Notes: generated by a model not told the origin, from the letters alone. DNA of 11,218 nucleotides from an uncultured Gemmatimonadales bacterium (GCA_937983085.1 CALJKZ010000049.1:1-11218); one strand, 5' to 3'; shown: positions 1-7,208, counted from the stretch's first letter. Numbers and translations are program-made.

Positions 1-2456
1 ACTGCTCCCGCGACACCCACCACCACCCCGACACCGATGGGGACCATGGAGTCACGGAGCACGAGCCCGACGATCTCCGAGGGTGAGCCTCCCAGGGCGA
101 TGCGAAGCCCGAGCTCCTTGCGACGGAGGGCCGTCCCGTGGGACACCACCGAGTAGATTCCCACGCAGCCCAGCAGGAGCGTGAGGAGGGCCATGGTGCT
201 GAGGAGTTCGCGCATGGCCCGCTGGGGTCCGAGCTCCTGGGCGATGATGTCGTCCATGACGCGGATGCGGTACAGCGGCGCCGACGGCTCGAGTCGAGCG
301 ACGACCCGACGGACGTCGGGGACGAGGGAGGCCGGATCCAGGCTGGTCTTCGCCGAGACGTAGCTGGTGAAGCCCCACGCCGCCGACTGGGCGATGGGCG
401 TGTAGACCTCGATCCGCGACGGACTCGACAGCTCGTAGTGACGCACGTGGGCGGCGACGCCGACGACGGTGCGCCAGAGATCGGCGCGGACTCCGTCGGG
501 CCCCAGAGGCTGTTCGAAGGTGATGCGCTTCCCGATGGCCGACTCGCCGGGCCACCGCGTGGCCGCCAGCGTCTCGTCGACGATAGCCAGAGGCTCGGTG
601 CCCCACCGGTCCGAAGGAAGGAAGCCCCGCCCCTCGACGATGGCGACGCCGTACGTGTCGAAGAATGACGCGCTGACCATGGTGAGGAGCACCGATTCGC
701 CCTCGTCTTCCGGCGGCGTCTGCTCGTCCTTGTACAGCATCTCCCACGAGTTGCCGGCCAGGGGAAAGTGGTTGGACGTCGCCACCGACGTGACCCCTGG
801 AAGGGCCATGAGCTCCTCCTCCAGCGTCTCGTGGAAGCCCGCCCATCGCTCGCGGGTGTCGTACGGATCGGGTAACTGGACGCGGAAGGTGAGCACGCCG
901 CTGCCGTCGAATCCCTTGTCGACGTTCTGTAGCCGGGTGAGGGTGGAGATGAGGAGTCCGGCGCCCACCAGGAGCACCATGGAGAGGGCGACTTCGGACG
1001 CCACGAGGACGTGGCGACCCCGGGCATTGGACACCGCCCCCGGCGCCGCGGACCGGATCCGCTGGGCCAGCTCGGCCCGGGCCGAGCGTAGAGCGGGGAG
1101 GAACCCCGCCAGAAGCGCGGTCCCGAGCGACATCACAGCCGCGAAGATCAGCACGGGCGCGTCCATGCCGATGCGTTCGGCGAAGCCGTGCGGGAGGACG
1201 TCCGCCACCAGGGCGAGGAGGGCATCCAGCCCGACCACTGCCAGGGCGATGCCCGCCAGTCCACCGAGGACGGCCAGGACCATGCTCTCCGTGAGAAGTT
1301 GGCGGTAGATACGACTGCGGCTGGCGCCGAGGGCCGTCCGGAGGGCCATCTCGCCCCCTCGCCGCTCGCTGGCGATGAAGAGCAGGTTGGCCACGTTGGC
1401 GCACGCCACCAGCAGAAGGAGGAAGACGGCGGCCATGAGCATCAGGGACTGGTTGCCGGTGTCCCCCAGGAACCAGGCCCGCAGCTCGGTGACGTTGGCG
1501 GTGTCCACCTCCTCACCGGTTTCCGACTCCACGGCCGTCCCGACGGCTTCCAGGTCCGCCCGCGCGCGCTCCACCGTCACGCCGGGCGCCAACCGCGCCA
1601 CGATCTCCGCGCCGACACTCGTCCGCCGATCGTCCCACGGGAGCCCGTCGGCGACGACACCGAGGGGAAGGTAGACGTCCGTATCCTCGTACAGCACGAA
1701 GTCTGACGGGGTGACCCCCACGATGGTGAACGCCTCGTCGGACAGCGTCAGGGCGCGGCCGACCACCGCCGGGTCCGCCCCAAGCTCATCCACCCAGAGC
1801 CGGTGGGACACCACGGCCAGCCGTTCGGCTCCCGGCTCGGACTCGGCATCGGTGATGTACCGGCCCACCTCGGCATCGAGACCGACGGTTTCGAAGTATC
1901 CGCCCATGATCCAGCCCACTTCCAGCATCCGTGAACCGTCCACCGTGTTGAACCTTCGGGAGCTCGGCAGGAAGATGGAGAAGTCCTCGAAGCTGTCGCT
2001 CCCGTCGCGCCAGTCGCGGTAGTTGGGGAACGACACGGACGCGGTGAACCCGCTGGGCTCGATCTCGTTGATGATGACGAGACGGTCGGCGTCCTCGAAG
2101 GGCAGGGGCTCGACCATGAGGGTGCTCACCACCGAGAAGATGGCCGCGTTGGCCCCGATCCCCAGGGCGAGGGTGCTGACGACCAGCGCGGAGAATCCCG
2201 GACGCGTGACGAGTCCGCGGAAGGCGAACGAAAGATCCCTGCGAAGCGTGTCCATCCCGATCCCCCCAACGAGTCCGTAGTGATATCCGATGGCGGCGAG
2301 CTCACGGATGAGCCACGCCGCGGCGCCCACGCGGCTGCGGGGCGCGGCGAGCCGGTAGCGCTCTTCGAGGTCACCGATGAGGCCCGCGCGAGCCACGGGA
2401 TCGGCGACCGCCCGCTCGAGGAGCGAGACGACGACGTCGGGAAGGCGCCGGCTCAT
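1..2456 (-). CDS. ADOP-family MacB/FtsX-like ABC transporter permease, 3' end cut by window edge
   Basis: One open frame runs from an ATG at 2456 to base 1 (about 818 codons) with no stop, so the C-terminal end is missing. The protein starts with the short cytoplasmic prefix seen in ADOP ('acidobacterial duplicated orphan permease') proteins, with GDLEERYR near residues 28-35. A first membrane segment follows at about 88-112 (TLALGIGANAAIFS), then a large MacB-type periplasmic domain. Further segments lie at about 338-362, 390-416, 434-454 and 482-505, followed by a second periplasmic domain and segments near 747-772 and 799-818. The two-half arrangement and the FtsX core motif ERRGGEMALRTALGAS (about 365-380), echoed near the C-terminus as RRKELGLRIALGGS, fit the family. 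Such proteins are called permeases, but most lack an adjacent ATPase and their substrate is unknown. The ATG overlaps the PadR stop as ATGA, so translational coupling is likely; a GGTGGAG lies 10 bases upstream. Typical ADOP length suggests roughly one membrane segment is lost at the edge (inference). Confidence 0.9.
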   Translation of the reverse strand, partial: MSRRLPDVVVSLLERAVADPVARAGLIGDLEERYRLAAPRSRVGAAAWLIRELAAIGYHYGLVGGIGMDTLRRDLSFAFRGLVTRPGFSALVVSTLALGIGANAAIFSVVSTLMVEPLPFEDADRLVIINEIEPSGFTASVSFPNYRDWRDGSDSFEDFSIFLPSSRRFNTVDGSRMLEVGWIMGGYFETVGLDAEVGRYITDAESEPGAERLAVVSHRLWVDELGADPAVVGRALTLSDEAFTIVGVTPSDFVLYEDTDVYLPLGVVADGLPWDDRRTSVGAEIVARLAPGVTVERARADLEAVGTAVESETGEEVDTANVTELRAWFLGDTGNQSLMLMAAVFLLLLVACANVANLLFIASERRGGEMALRTALGASRSRIYRQLLTESMVLAVLGGLAGIALAVVGLDALLALVADVLPHGFAERIGMDAPVLIFAAVMSLGTALLAGFLPALRSARAELAQRIRSAAPGAVSNARGRHVLVASEVALSMVLLVGAGLLISTLTRLQNVDKGFDGSGVLTFRVQLPDPYDTRERWAGFHETLEEELMALPGVTSVATSNHFPLAGNSWEMLYKDEQTPPEDEGESVLLTMVSASFFDTYGVAIVEGRGFLPSDRWGTEPLAIVDETLAATRWPGESAIGKRITFEQPLGPDGVRADLWRTVVGVAAHVRHYELSSPSRIEVYTPIAQSAAWGFTSYVSAKTSLDPASLVPDVRRVVARLEPSAPLYRIRVMDDIIAQELGPQRAMRELLSTMALLTLLLGCVGIYSVVSHGTALRRKELGLRIALGGSPSEIVGLVLRDSMVPIGVGVVVGVAGA

Positions 2457-2785
2457 CCTTCGTACGCTCCACCCAGGCCGTGCCAGAGCCGGAGCATGGC
2501 GGACCGGGCCTCCGCGGCGGCCTCGAGCCCCTCGGCCGTGAGCTGGACGTACCGGCGGGGTCGGCCCCCGCGACCGTCGTCGGCGTCGCCGAGGGACGAG
2601 CGCAGGAGGCCCTTCTTCTCCATGCGGTCCAGCGTGACGGACAGCGCACCGCTGCTCACCGGGCGGCCGGTGCGCTCCTCGATGGTCTCGATGATGGAGA
2701 CGCCATACGCCTTGTCCCCCAGACGCAGAACCGCCGCCGCCACCATCTGCTCGAACTCTCCCAGGTACTTCCGCTCCGGCGACAT
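2453..2785 (-). CDS. PadR-family transcriptional regulator
   Basis: This is a 110-residue winged-helix protein covering little more than the PadR domain. The N-terminus KYLGEFEQMVAAAVLRLG and the following AYGVSIIETIEERTGR are the classic PadR opening, and GALSVTLDRMEKKGLL is the recognition-helix region. The wing RGGRPRRYVQLTAEG follows, with a short C-terminal dimerisation helix. I chose the ATG at 2785 because GGAGAG lies 5 bases upstream and the family opening begins right after it. An upstream in-frame GTG at 2833 would add 16 residues, has no Shine-Dalgarno sequence and overlaps a likely regulatory dyad. The gene overlaps the downstream permease by four bases. PadR proteins are usually repressors responding to a small ligand; this pairing suggests control of the permease, possibly autoregulated (inference). 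The effector is unknown. Confidence 0.9.
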   Translation of the reverse strand: MSPERKYLGEFEQMVAAAVLRLGDKAYGVSIIETIEERTGRPVSSGALSVTLDRMEKKGLLRSSLGDADDGRGGRPRRYVQLTAEGLEAAAEARSAMLRLWHGLGGAYEG

Positions 2786-2790
2786 GGCCG

Positions 2791-2796
2791 CTCTCC
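2791..2796 (-). promoter_or_regulatory. Ribosome binding site of the PadR gene
   Basis: GGAGAG on the minus strand lies 5 bases before the ATG at 2785. It favours this start over the GTG at 2833, which has no such sequence in front of it. Confidence 0.6.
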
Positions 2797-2821
2797 GCTC
2801 ATCGGTTCGTCGTCGGAGGCT

Positions 2822-2839
2822 TAGATACCTCACAATGTA
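2822..2839. promoter_or_regulatory. AT-rich imperfect dyad upstream of padR, candidate operator
   Basis: The plus strand reads TAGAT-N8-ATGTA, an inverted repeat with one mismatch per arm, in the only AT-rich patch of the M28-padR gap. It lies 37 bases before the chosen padR start. Known PadR operators are short AT-rich dyads of the ATGT/ACAT type with a spacer of about this size, so an autoregulatory operator is plausible. The minus strand also offers TACATT as a weak -10 element here, without a convincing -35. The dyad is short and could arise by chance. Confidence 0.3.
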
Positions 2840-2885
2840 GGGTTGGTTGGAATCGGGTTTTCGGCTAGCGCCGCCTACGTGAGAC

Positions 2886-3968
2886 TCAGCCGCCGGTGAG
2901 CCCGTCCATGCCGCCCTCCACCCAGTCCGGCCGCGGCCCGTCGGCCAGGAATCGCACGGCCTCGATGCTGGCCTCCACGAGAGCCGCCATGTGATCGAAG
3001 TCGATGGCGTCGACCTCGTCGGACGGACGGTGGTAGTCGGTGTGGAGGTTGAAGCTGGAGAGGGTGTGGGCGGGAATGCCCAGGCGTGCGAAGGCGATGT
3101 TGTCGGATCGGAAGAAGAAGTTCTGCTCGGGCCTGGGGTCGGGCACGATGGGGGATCCCGCGGCGGCGAGCTGGTCGCCCATGGTGGTGCGCTCGTACCC
3201 CGTGAGCCATCCGTGCCCGAAGCCCCCGGCCAGCGAGTCGGGGCGGCCGATCATCTCGATCTGCAGGTCGGCAACGGTGCGCTCGAGAGGGATCACCGGG
3301 TCCTCCAGGTACCATCGCGTGCCCAGAAGGCCCATTTCTTCCCCAGTGCTCAAGAGGAAGACGACGGTGCGCCGCGGGGCCTCTCCCCGAGCGAATGCCC
3401 GTGCGATCTCCAGGACGGCCACCGAGCCCGAGCCGTCGTCGTCGGCGCCGTTGTAGATGGAGTCGCCGTCCACCGGCGTCCCAATGCCGACGTGGTCGTA
3501 GTGGGCGCCCACCACCACCGCCTCGTCGGCGACTTCGGGATCGGCGCCGCGGACGATCCCCACGACGTTGACCTCGGTGTCGACCAGCCGGTCGGCGGGA
3601 AGGGCGCTGAAGTCCAAGGCATCGGACTCGAGGCGGAGGCGCTCGACGGTACCGTCGCCGGCCGGCACGCTCACGAGCGCGAGGGGGACGCGCTGAAAGA
3701 ACCCGTCGTCTCCGGCTGCCTCCACTCCGTACCGCTCCAACTCGGCGGCGAGGAAGCGGGCGGCTCGCGCCGCGCCCTCCGTGCCTGTCCGCCGTCCTTC
3801 CATGGAGTCGGCGGCCAGGGCGGAAAGGAGCCGCTCCAGCCGCTCGGCGCGGGGCTGGTCGTCGTCCGCGAGGGGCTCGAGGGACACCTGTCCATCGCCG
3901 CCGCACGCGGCGATAACGACGGCGGTGAGGACCGCGATGGGTGGGGCGAAGGTGGATCGACTCGGCAT
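2886..3968 (-). CDS. M28-family zinc peptidase, predicted lipoprotein
   Basis: This is a 360-residue protein with a lipoprotein signal: a hydrophobic stretch FAPPIAVLTAVVIAAC with lipobox IAA-C and Cys at residue 22, so it is probably anchored in an envelope membrane facing the periplasm or outside. The M28 metal and catalytic residues are in order: HYDH (His156), NGADDDGSG (bridging Asp about 176), STGEEMG (Glu210 general base, Glu211), QIEMIGR (Glu238) and TDYHRPSDE (His312). Family members remove residues from peptide termini with two zinc ions. The fourth ligand is Glu where the classic aminopeptidases carry Asp, so aminopeptidase specificity should not be assumed. I chose the ATG at 3968 because it places the signal peptide at the N-terminus. 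An in-frame TTG at 4043 would add 25 residues in front of the signal. No Shine-Dalgarno sequence is visible at 3968. It is divergent from rplS and points toward padR. Confidence 0.88.
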   Translation of the reverse strand: MPSRSTFAPPIAVLTAVVIAACGGDGQVSLEPLADDDQPRAERLERLLSALAADSMEGRRTGTEGAARAARFLAAELERYGVEAAGDDGFFQRVPLALVSVPAGDGTVERLRLESDALDFSALPADRLVDTEVNVVGIVRGADPEVADEAVVVGAHYDHVGIGTPVDGDSIYNGADDDGSGSVAVLEIARAFARGEAPRRTVVFLLSTGEEMGLLGTRWYLEDPVIPLERTVADLQIEMIGRPDSLAGGFGHGWLTGYERTTMGDQLAAAGSPIVPDPRPEQNFFFRSDNIAFARLGIPAHTLSSFNLHTDYHRPSDEVDAIDFDHMAALVEASIEAVRFLADGPRPDWVEGGMDGLTGG

Positions 3969-4057
3969 GGGGACGCGTGTGAAGGGAAGGGGAAGCACGG
4001 GGCTCGAGGTCGCCAACGTGGTACCCCGGCAGGCCTTGGGCAACGGAGCTTCGGGCG

Positions 4058-4086
4058 TTCACCGCACATGGGCTCCGCATTATGTT
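4058..4086 (+). promoter_or_regulatory. Candidate sigma-70 promoter of rplS-rnhB
   Basis: TTCACC (4058-4063) and TATGTT (4081-4086) are separated by 17 bases, each matching 4 of 6 consensus positions. The -10 lies in a locally AT-rich spot and would give a leader of about 40 bases before rplS. This part of the 165-base divergent gap (3969-4133) is the only place from which rplS could be transcribed without a run-through promoter. The rest of the gap shows no convincing promoter for the M28 gene on the other strand. Confidence 0.4.
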
Positions 4087-4122
4087 TCTCGTCTCTGCCG
4101 GAACACCTCTGGCCGTGTCGTT

Positions 4123-4126
4123 GGAG
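4123..4126 (+). promoter_or_regulatory. Ribosome binding site of rplS
   Basis: GGAG lies 7 bases before the ATG at 4134. It fixes the rplS start inside a much longer open frame that extends far upstream on the same strand. Confidence 0.6.
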
Positions 4127-4133
4127 CCGAATC

Positions 4134-4487
4134 ATGACTGATATCATCAAAGAAGTCGAACGAGAGCAGCTTCGAGCTGAAATGCCCGATTTCGCTCCGG
4201 GTGACACCGTCCGGGTTCTCTATCTGGTCCGGGAAGGTCAAAAAGAGCGTATCCAGGCATTCGAAGGCGTTTGCATCGCACGTAAGGGCGGTGGTGTGGA
4301 CGAGACGTTCACCGTTCGGAAGATTTCCAGCGGAATCGGCGTCGAGCGTATCTTCCCGCTCCACGCCCCCACCGTGACCGGTGTCGAGGTCGTCCGCCGA
4401 GGCGACGTGCGCCGGGCGAAGCTCTACTACCTGCGTGGACGTCGTGGAAAGGCAGCCAGGATCGCGGAGAAGCGCCAAGTTCGCTGA
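4134..4487 (+). CDS. rplS: 50S ribosomal protein L19
   Basis: This is a 117-residue protein, close to the usual L19 length of about 115. L19 is a structural protein of the large subunit at the interface with the 30S subunit. Recognisable family segments, in order, are PDFAPGDTVRV, EGQKERIQAFEGVCIARKG, FTVRKISSGIGVERIFPLH and the basic C-terminus with RRAKLYYLRGRRGKAARI. The start is set by the GGAG 7 bases upstream and by the family N-terminus. The same frame stays open for more than a kilobase upstream, but that part is antisense to the M28 gene and has no family resemblance. In many bacteria rplS follows rpsP-rimM-trmD; here it is the first gene of its transcription unit, with a divergent peptidase upstream. 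The rnhB start lies inside its 3' end. Confidence 0.97.
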   Translation: MTDIIKEVEREQLRAEMPDFAPGDTVRVLYLVREGQKERIQAFEGVCIARKGGGVDETFTVRKISSGIGVERIFPLHAPTVTGVEVVRRGDVRRAKLYYLRGRRGKAARIAEKRQVR

Positions 4488-5163
4488 CCCTTCGCCGACC
4501 TCGTCGGCGGAGCACGAGATCCAGCGGCCCCAGGACCTGCTCGAGTACGAGCGAAGGTTCTGGGGCCGCGGTCGTTTGGTGGCCGGTGTCGATGAGGTGG
4601 GTCGGGGGCCGCTGGCCGGACCCGTGGTTGCCGCGGCGGTCGTTTTGCCCCGGGGCGGGTGTGTCGTCGGCGCCGACGACTCGAAGCAACTCTCCCACGA
4701 CGTTCGCGAAGACCTGTACGAAGCCATCGTGAGAACCGCTCTCGGAGTGGGCCTCGGGGCCGCATCGGTGCGCGAGATCGATCGCCGTAACATCCTCCGT
4801 GCCACCACCGTCGCCATGCAACGAGCATTGGACCGACTCGTCGAGGATCTTCGACGCCATGGCCCCGATGGGCCGGATCTCCACGTGGTGGTGGACGGCC
4901 TTCCGGTGAAGTATCTGGGGAGGGAGCACGACGCCGTCGTCGATGGCGATGCCCTGGTCCACTCCATCGGATGCGCCTCCATCGTCGCCAAGGTGGTTCG
5001 GGATCGGCTCATGCGTAGGTTGGCCGCCCGCTATCCGGGGTACGGGTGGGAGACCAACGTCGGATACGGCACCGAGACTCACCGGACCGCCATCGACGAG
5101 ATCGGACTCACGCCCCATCACCGCCTCACCTTCACCGGGCTCCAGTTCGAGTTGGAGCTGTGA
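4444..5163 (+). CDS. rnhB: Ribonuclease HII
   Basis: RNase HII cleaves the RNA strand of RNA/DNA hybrids and nicks at single ribonucleotides misincorporated in DNA. The family signature AGVDEVGRGPLAGPV carries the first two catalytic acids (Asp50, Glu51 from the chosen start). DDSKQLS follows at about 78-84. The third acid is in VVVDG (Asp151) and the fourth in KVVRD (Asp187), within ASIVAKVVRDRLM. The C-terminal HHRLTF motif is also typical. The start is uncertain: the frame overlaps the end of rplS and offers GTG at 4381, 4435 and 4444, none with a clear Shine-Dalgarno sequence. I chose 4444 as the shortest GTG that keeps the whole catalytic domain. Reinitiation after rplS is a plausible mode of expression (inference). 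The rplS-rnhB order is common in bacteria. Confidence 0.95.
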   Translation: MERQPGSRRSAKFADPSPTSSAEHEIQRPQDLLEYERRFWGRGRLVAGVDEVGRGPLAGPVVAAAVVLPRGGCVVGADDSKQLSHDVREDLYEAIVRTALGVGLGAASVREIDRRNILRATTVAMQRALDRLVEDLRRHGPDGPDLHVVVDGLPVKYLGREHDAVVDGDALVHSIGCASIVAKVVRDRLMRRLAARYPGYGWETNVGYGTETHRTAIDEIGLTPHHRLTFTGLQFELEL

Positions 5164-5219
5164 GACACGTGGCGGAGAAGGGACGGCCCGGGCTCCACAA
5201 CCACCGGCAGCTGGCCCGT

Positions 5220-5246
5220 CGACGTGGACCCCGAGCGTCCACGTCG
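5220..5246. terminator. Perfect 10-bp hairpin between rnhB and the S15 peptidase
   Basis: CGACGTGGAC (5220-5229) and its exact complement GTCCACGTCG (5237-5246) flank a 7-base loop. The hairpin starts 57 bases after the rnhB stop. The following bases, TCGTATTAGG, are only mildly T-rich, so it does not meet the classic Rho-independent pattern. It could be a weak terminator of rplS-rnhB, an mRNA 3' stabiliser, or a 5' leader structure of the peptidase gene. The rest of the 132-base gap shows no strong promoter. Confidence 0.4.
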
Positions 5247-5295
5247 TCGTATTAGGGCCGTTCGCTCATTTGTGCTTCCCCATTCTGGATCCAGG

Positions 5296-7182
5296 ATGCT
5301 CTCCAACGACGTGTCCCCCGCCGTCCACCGCGCCGTGACGCTGCCTGTGCGCTGCGCCGCGATGTTGGCCGTGATCTCTGCCGCCGCGTACGCCCCTGTG
5401 GAGGCACAGAGTCGTGCCCCGGCCACCGCGGTAGGCCCGGTATTCGAGGACGGACAGGCTCAGGTCGTCCCGGCCTTCGCCGAGCCGAGGAGTTGGGTGC
5501 GTCACGACCTCTGGGTGGAGACCGAGTTCGACTCCGACGGAGATGGTCGTTTGGACCGGGTCCACGTGGCGGTGACGCGTCCGAGGCAGACGGAGAGCGA
5601 GGGCCTGCGGGTGCCGGTGGTCTACGAGACCTCACCGTACTATTCGGGGGTCGGGACCACCGACTCCCAATACTTCTGGAACGTGCGCCACGAACTCGGC
5701 GCCCAGCCCCCCGAGCGGGGGGACATGCCGGATATCCAGCAGCAGAGCCTCCGTCCCGTCATCTCCAACTCCCATGTGGGCACCTGGGTGCCGCGCGGCT
5801 TCGCCGTTGTCCACTCCCAGTCGCCCGGCACGGGGCTGTCCCAGGGGTGTCCCACGGTGGGCGGGATGAACGAGTCGCTGGCGCCCAAGGCCGTGGTCGA
5901 TTGGCTCAACGGCCGGGCACGAGGCTTCACCACGCCGGACGGGAACGAGGAGGTCGAGGCCTTCTGGTCCACGGGTCGCGTGGGCATGACGGGCACGTCG
6001 TTCAACGGCACGCTTCCCCTGGCGGCTGCCACCACGGGGGTCGACGGACTCGAAGCTATCATCCCCATCGCGCCGAACACGTCGTACTACCACTACTACC
6101 GGTCCCACGGGCTGGTGAGGTCGCCCGGCGGCTACCTCGGCGAGGACGTGGACGTCCTCTACGACTTTATCAACTCGGGCGATCCGGAGCGGAGGGCGTA
6201 CTGCGACGCCACCTATCGCGACGGGGAAATGGCCGCCGGCCAGGACCGGATCACCGGTGACTACAACGACTTCTGGGCAGGACGGGACTACCTCAACGCC
6301 ATCGACGGCGTTCAGGCGGCCACCCTCATGGCCCACGCGTTCAACGACTGGAACGTGATGCCGGAGCACAGCTACCGGATCACTGAAGCGCTCAAGGATC
6401 GGGGTGTGCCGGTCCAGATCTACTACCACCAGGGCGGACATGGCGGACCACCTCCCCTGGAGCTCATGAACCGGTGGTTCACGCGCTACCTGTACGACGT
6501 GGAGAACGGGGTGGAAGACGACCCCAAGGCGTGGATCGTCCGTGAGGACGCAGAGGGCAACACGCCGACGCCCTACCCGGACTACCCCCATCCCGAGGCC
6601 GAGCCGGTGGCTCTATACCCGCAGGCCGGCGGGAACGGCATCGGGCTGCTGTCACTCACGAACCAGGGCCGACAGGGGTCCGAGTCCCTCACCGACGACG
6701 TTTCCCTCGATGGCGGGACGCTGGCGTCGGCGTCGTCGTCGCCGAGCCGGCTCCTGTACGCGACCCCCGAACTCACCGAGGACGTGCACCTTTCAGGCGC
6801 GGCTACGGTGACCCTTCGATTGGCGGCCAACGCGCCGGCGGCGAACCTGTCGGTATGGCTCGTCTCCCTGCCGTGGGAGGAGGGGGCGCCCATCACCGAC
6901 AACATCATCACCCGTGGCTGGGCCGACCCTCAGAACGCCGAGTCCCTCACCGAAAGCGTGCCCCTCGTCCCCGGGGAGTTTCGGGAGTTGACCTTCGAAC
7001 TCCAGCCCGACGACCAGATCATCCGAGCGGGAGCGCGCATCGGCCTCATGATCTTCTCCAGCGATCCCGAGTTCACACTCTGGCCCGAGCCCGGCACTCG
7101 ACTGACCATCGACCTCGATGCCACGTCCATCACGCTGCCGGTGGTGGGCGGACGCGATTCGCTGGGGCGACTGGTCAGCTGA
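5296..7182 (+). CDS. Secreted Xaa-Pro dipeptidyl-peptidase (S15 / PepX family)
   Basis: This is a 628-residue serine peptidase predicted to release Xaa-Pro dipeptides from peptide N-termini outside the cytoplasm. The N-terminus has a signal peptide: a basic patch, then CAAMLAVISAAAYAPVEA, with probable cleavage after VEA. The alpha/beta-hydrolase triad is visible: Ser235 in GMTGTSFNGT, Asp351 in HAFNDWNV and His382 in HQGGHGGPP. An acidic DSDGDGRLD loop (79-87), like a calcium-binding DxDxDG motif, precedes the catalytic core. The C-terminal third, from about 430, is the PepX_C beta-sandwich, including LVPGEFRELTFELQP and IGLMIFSSDPEFTLWPEPG. I chose the ATG at 5296 because it puts the signal peptide first. 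A GTG at 5224 would add 24 arginine-rich residues and fall in the hairpin. The Shine-Dalgarno sequence is weak. It may cooperate with the nearby M28 peptidase in peptide degradation (inference). Confidence 0.9.
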   Translation: MLSNDVSPAVHRAVTLPVRCAAMLAVISAAAYAPVEAQSRAPATAVGPVFEDGQAQVVPAFAEPRSWVRHDLWVETEFDSDGDGRLDRVHVAVTRPRQTESEGLRVPVVYETSPYYSGVGTTDSQYFWNVRHELGAQPPERGDMPDIQQQSLRPVISNSHVGTWVPRGFAVVHSQSPGTGLSQGCPTVGGMNESLAPKAVVDWLNGRARGFTTPDGNEEVEAFWSTGRVGMTGTSFNGTLPLAAATTGVDGLEAIIPIAPNTSYYHYYRSHGLVRSPGGYLGEDVDVLYDFINSGDPERRAYCDATYRDGEMAAGQDRITGDYNDFWAGRDYLNAIDGVQAATLMAHAFNDWNVMPEHSYRITEALKDRGVPVQIYYHQGGHGGPPPLELMNRWFTRYLYDVENGVEDDPKAWIVREDAEGNTPTPYPDYPHPEAEPVALYPQAGGNGIGLLSLTNQGRQGSESLTDDVSLDGGTLASASSSPSRLLYATPELTEDVHLSGAATVTLRLAANAPAANLSVWLVSLPWEEGAPITDNIITRGWADPQNAESLTESVPLVPGEFRELTFELQPDDQIIRAGARIGLMIFSSDPEFTLWPEPGTRLTIDLDATSITLPVVGGRDSLGRLVS

Positions 7183-7208
7183 GGGGGATCCGGACGTGAG
7201 GCGAAAGC

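Noticed and set aside
52..1404. 450-codon minus-strand frame rich in Arg, Gly and Pro
   Set aside because: It is an alternative frame of the ADOP permease; the permease frame shows membrane segments and FtsX motifs, this one only low-complexity basic sequence.
2834..2885. Possible terminator after the M28 gene (CGGC-GCTA-GCCG stem)
   Set aside because: The stem is only 4 bp and is followed by A residues rather than T on the transcribed strand.
2875..4080. 401-codon minus-strand frame overlapping the M28 gene
   Set aside because: Arg-rich shadow frame with no signal peptide or motifs; the neighbouring frame encodes the M28 peptidase.
2991..4133. Long open frame on the plus strand continuing in frame into rplS
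   Set aside because: It is antisense to the M28 gene, whose zinc-ligand motifs are clear; the translation shows no family resemblance until the rplS start. GC-rich third positions keep such frames open.
5160..5255. 31-codon frame starting GTG on the rnhB stop, with a faint LARRRGP resemblance to YraN openings
   Set aside because: It ends before any conserved YraN residues and overlaps the hairpin; resemblance over a few residues in an Arg-rich frame is not evidence.
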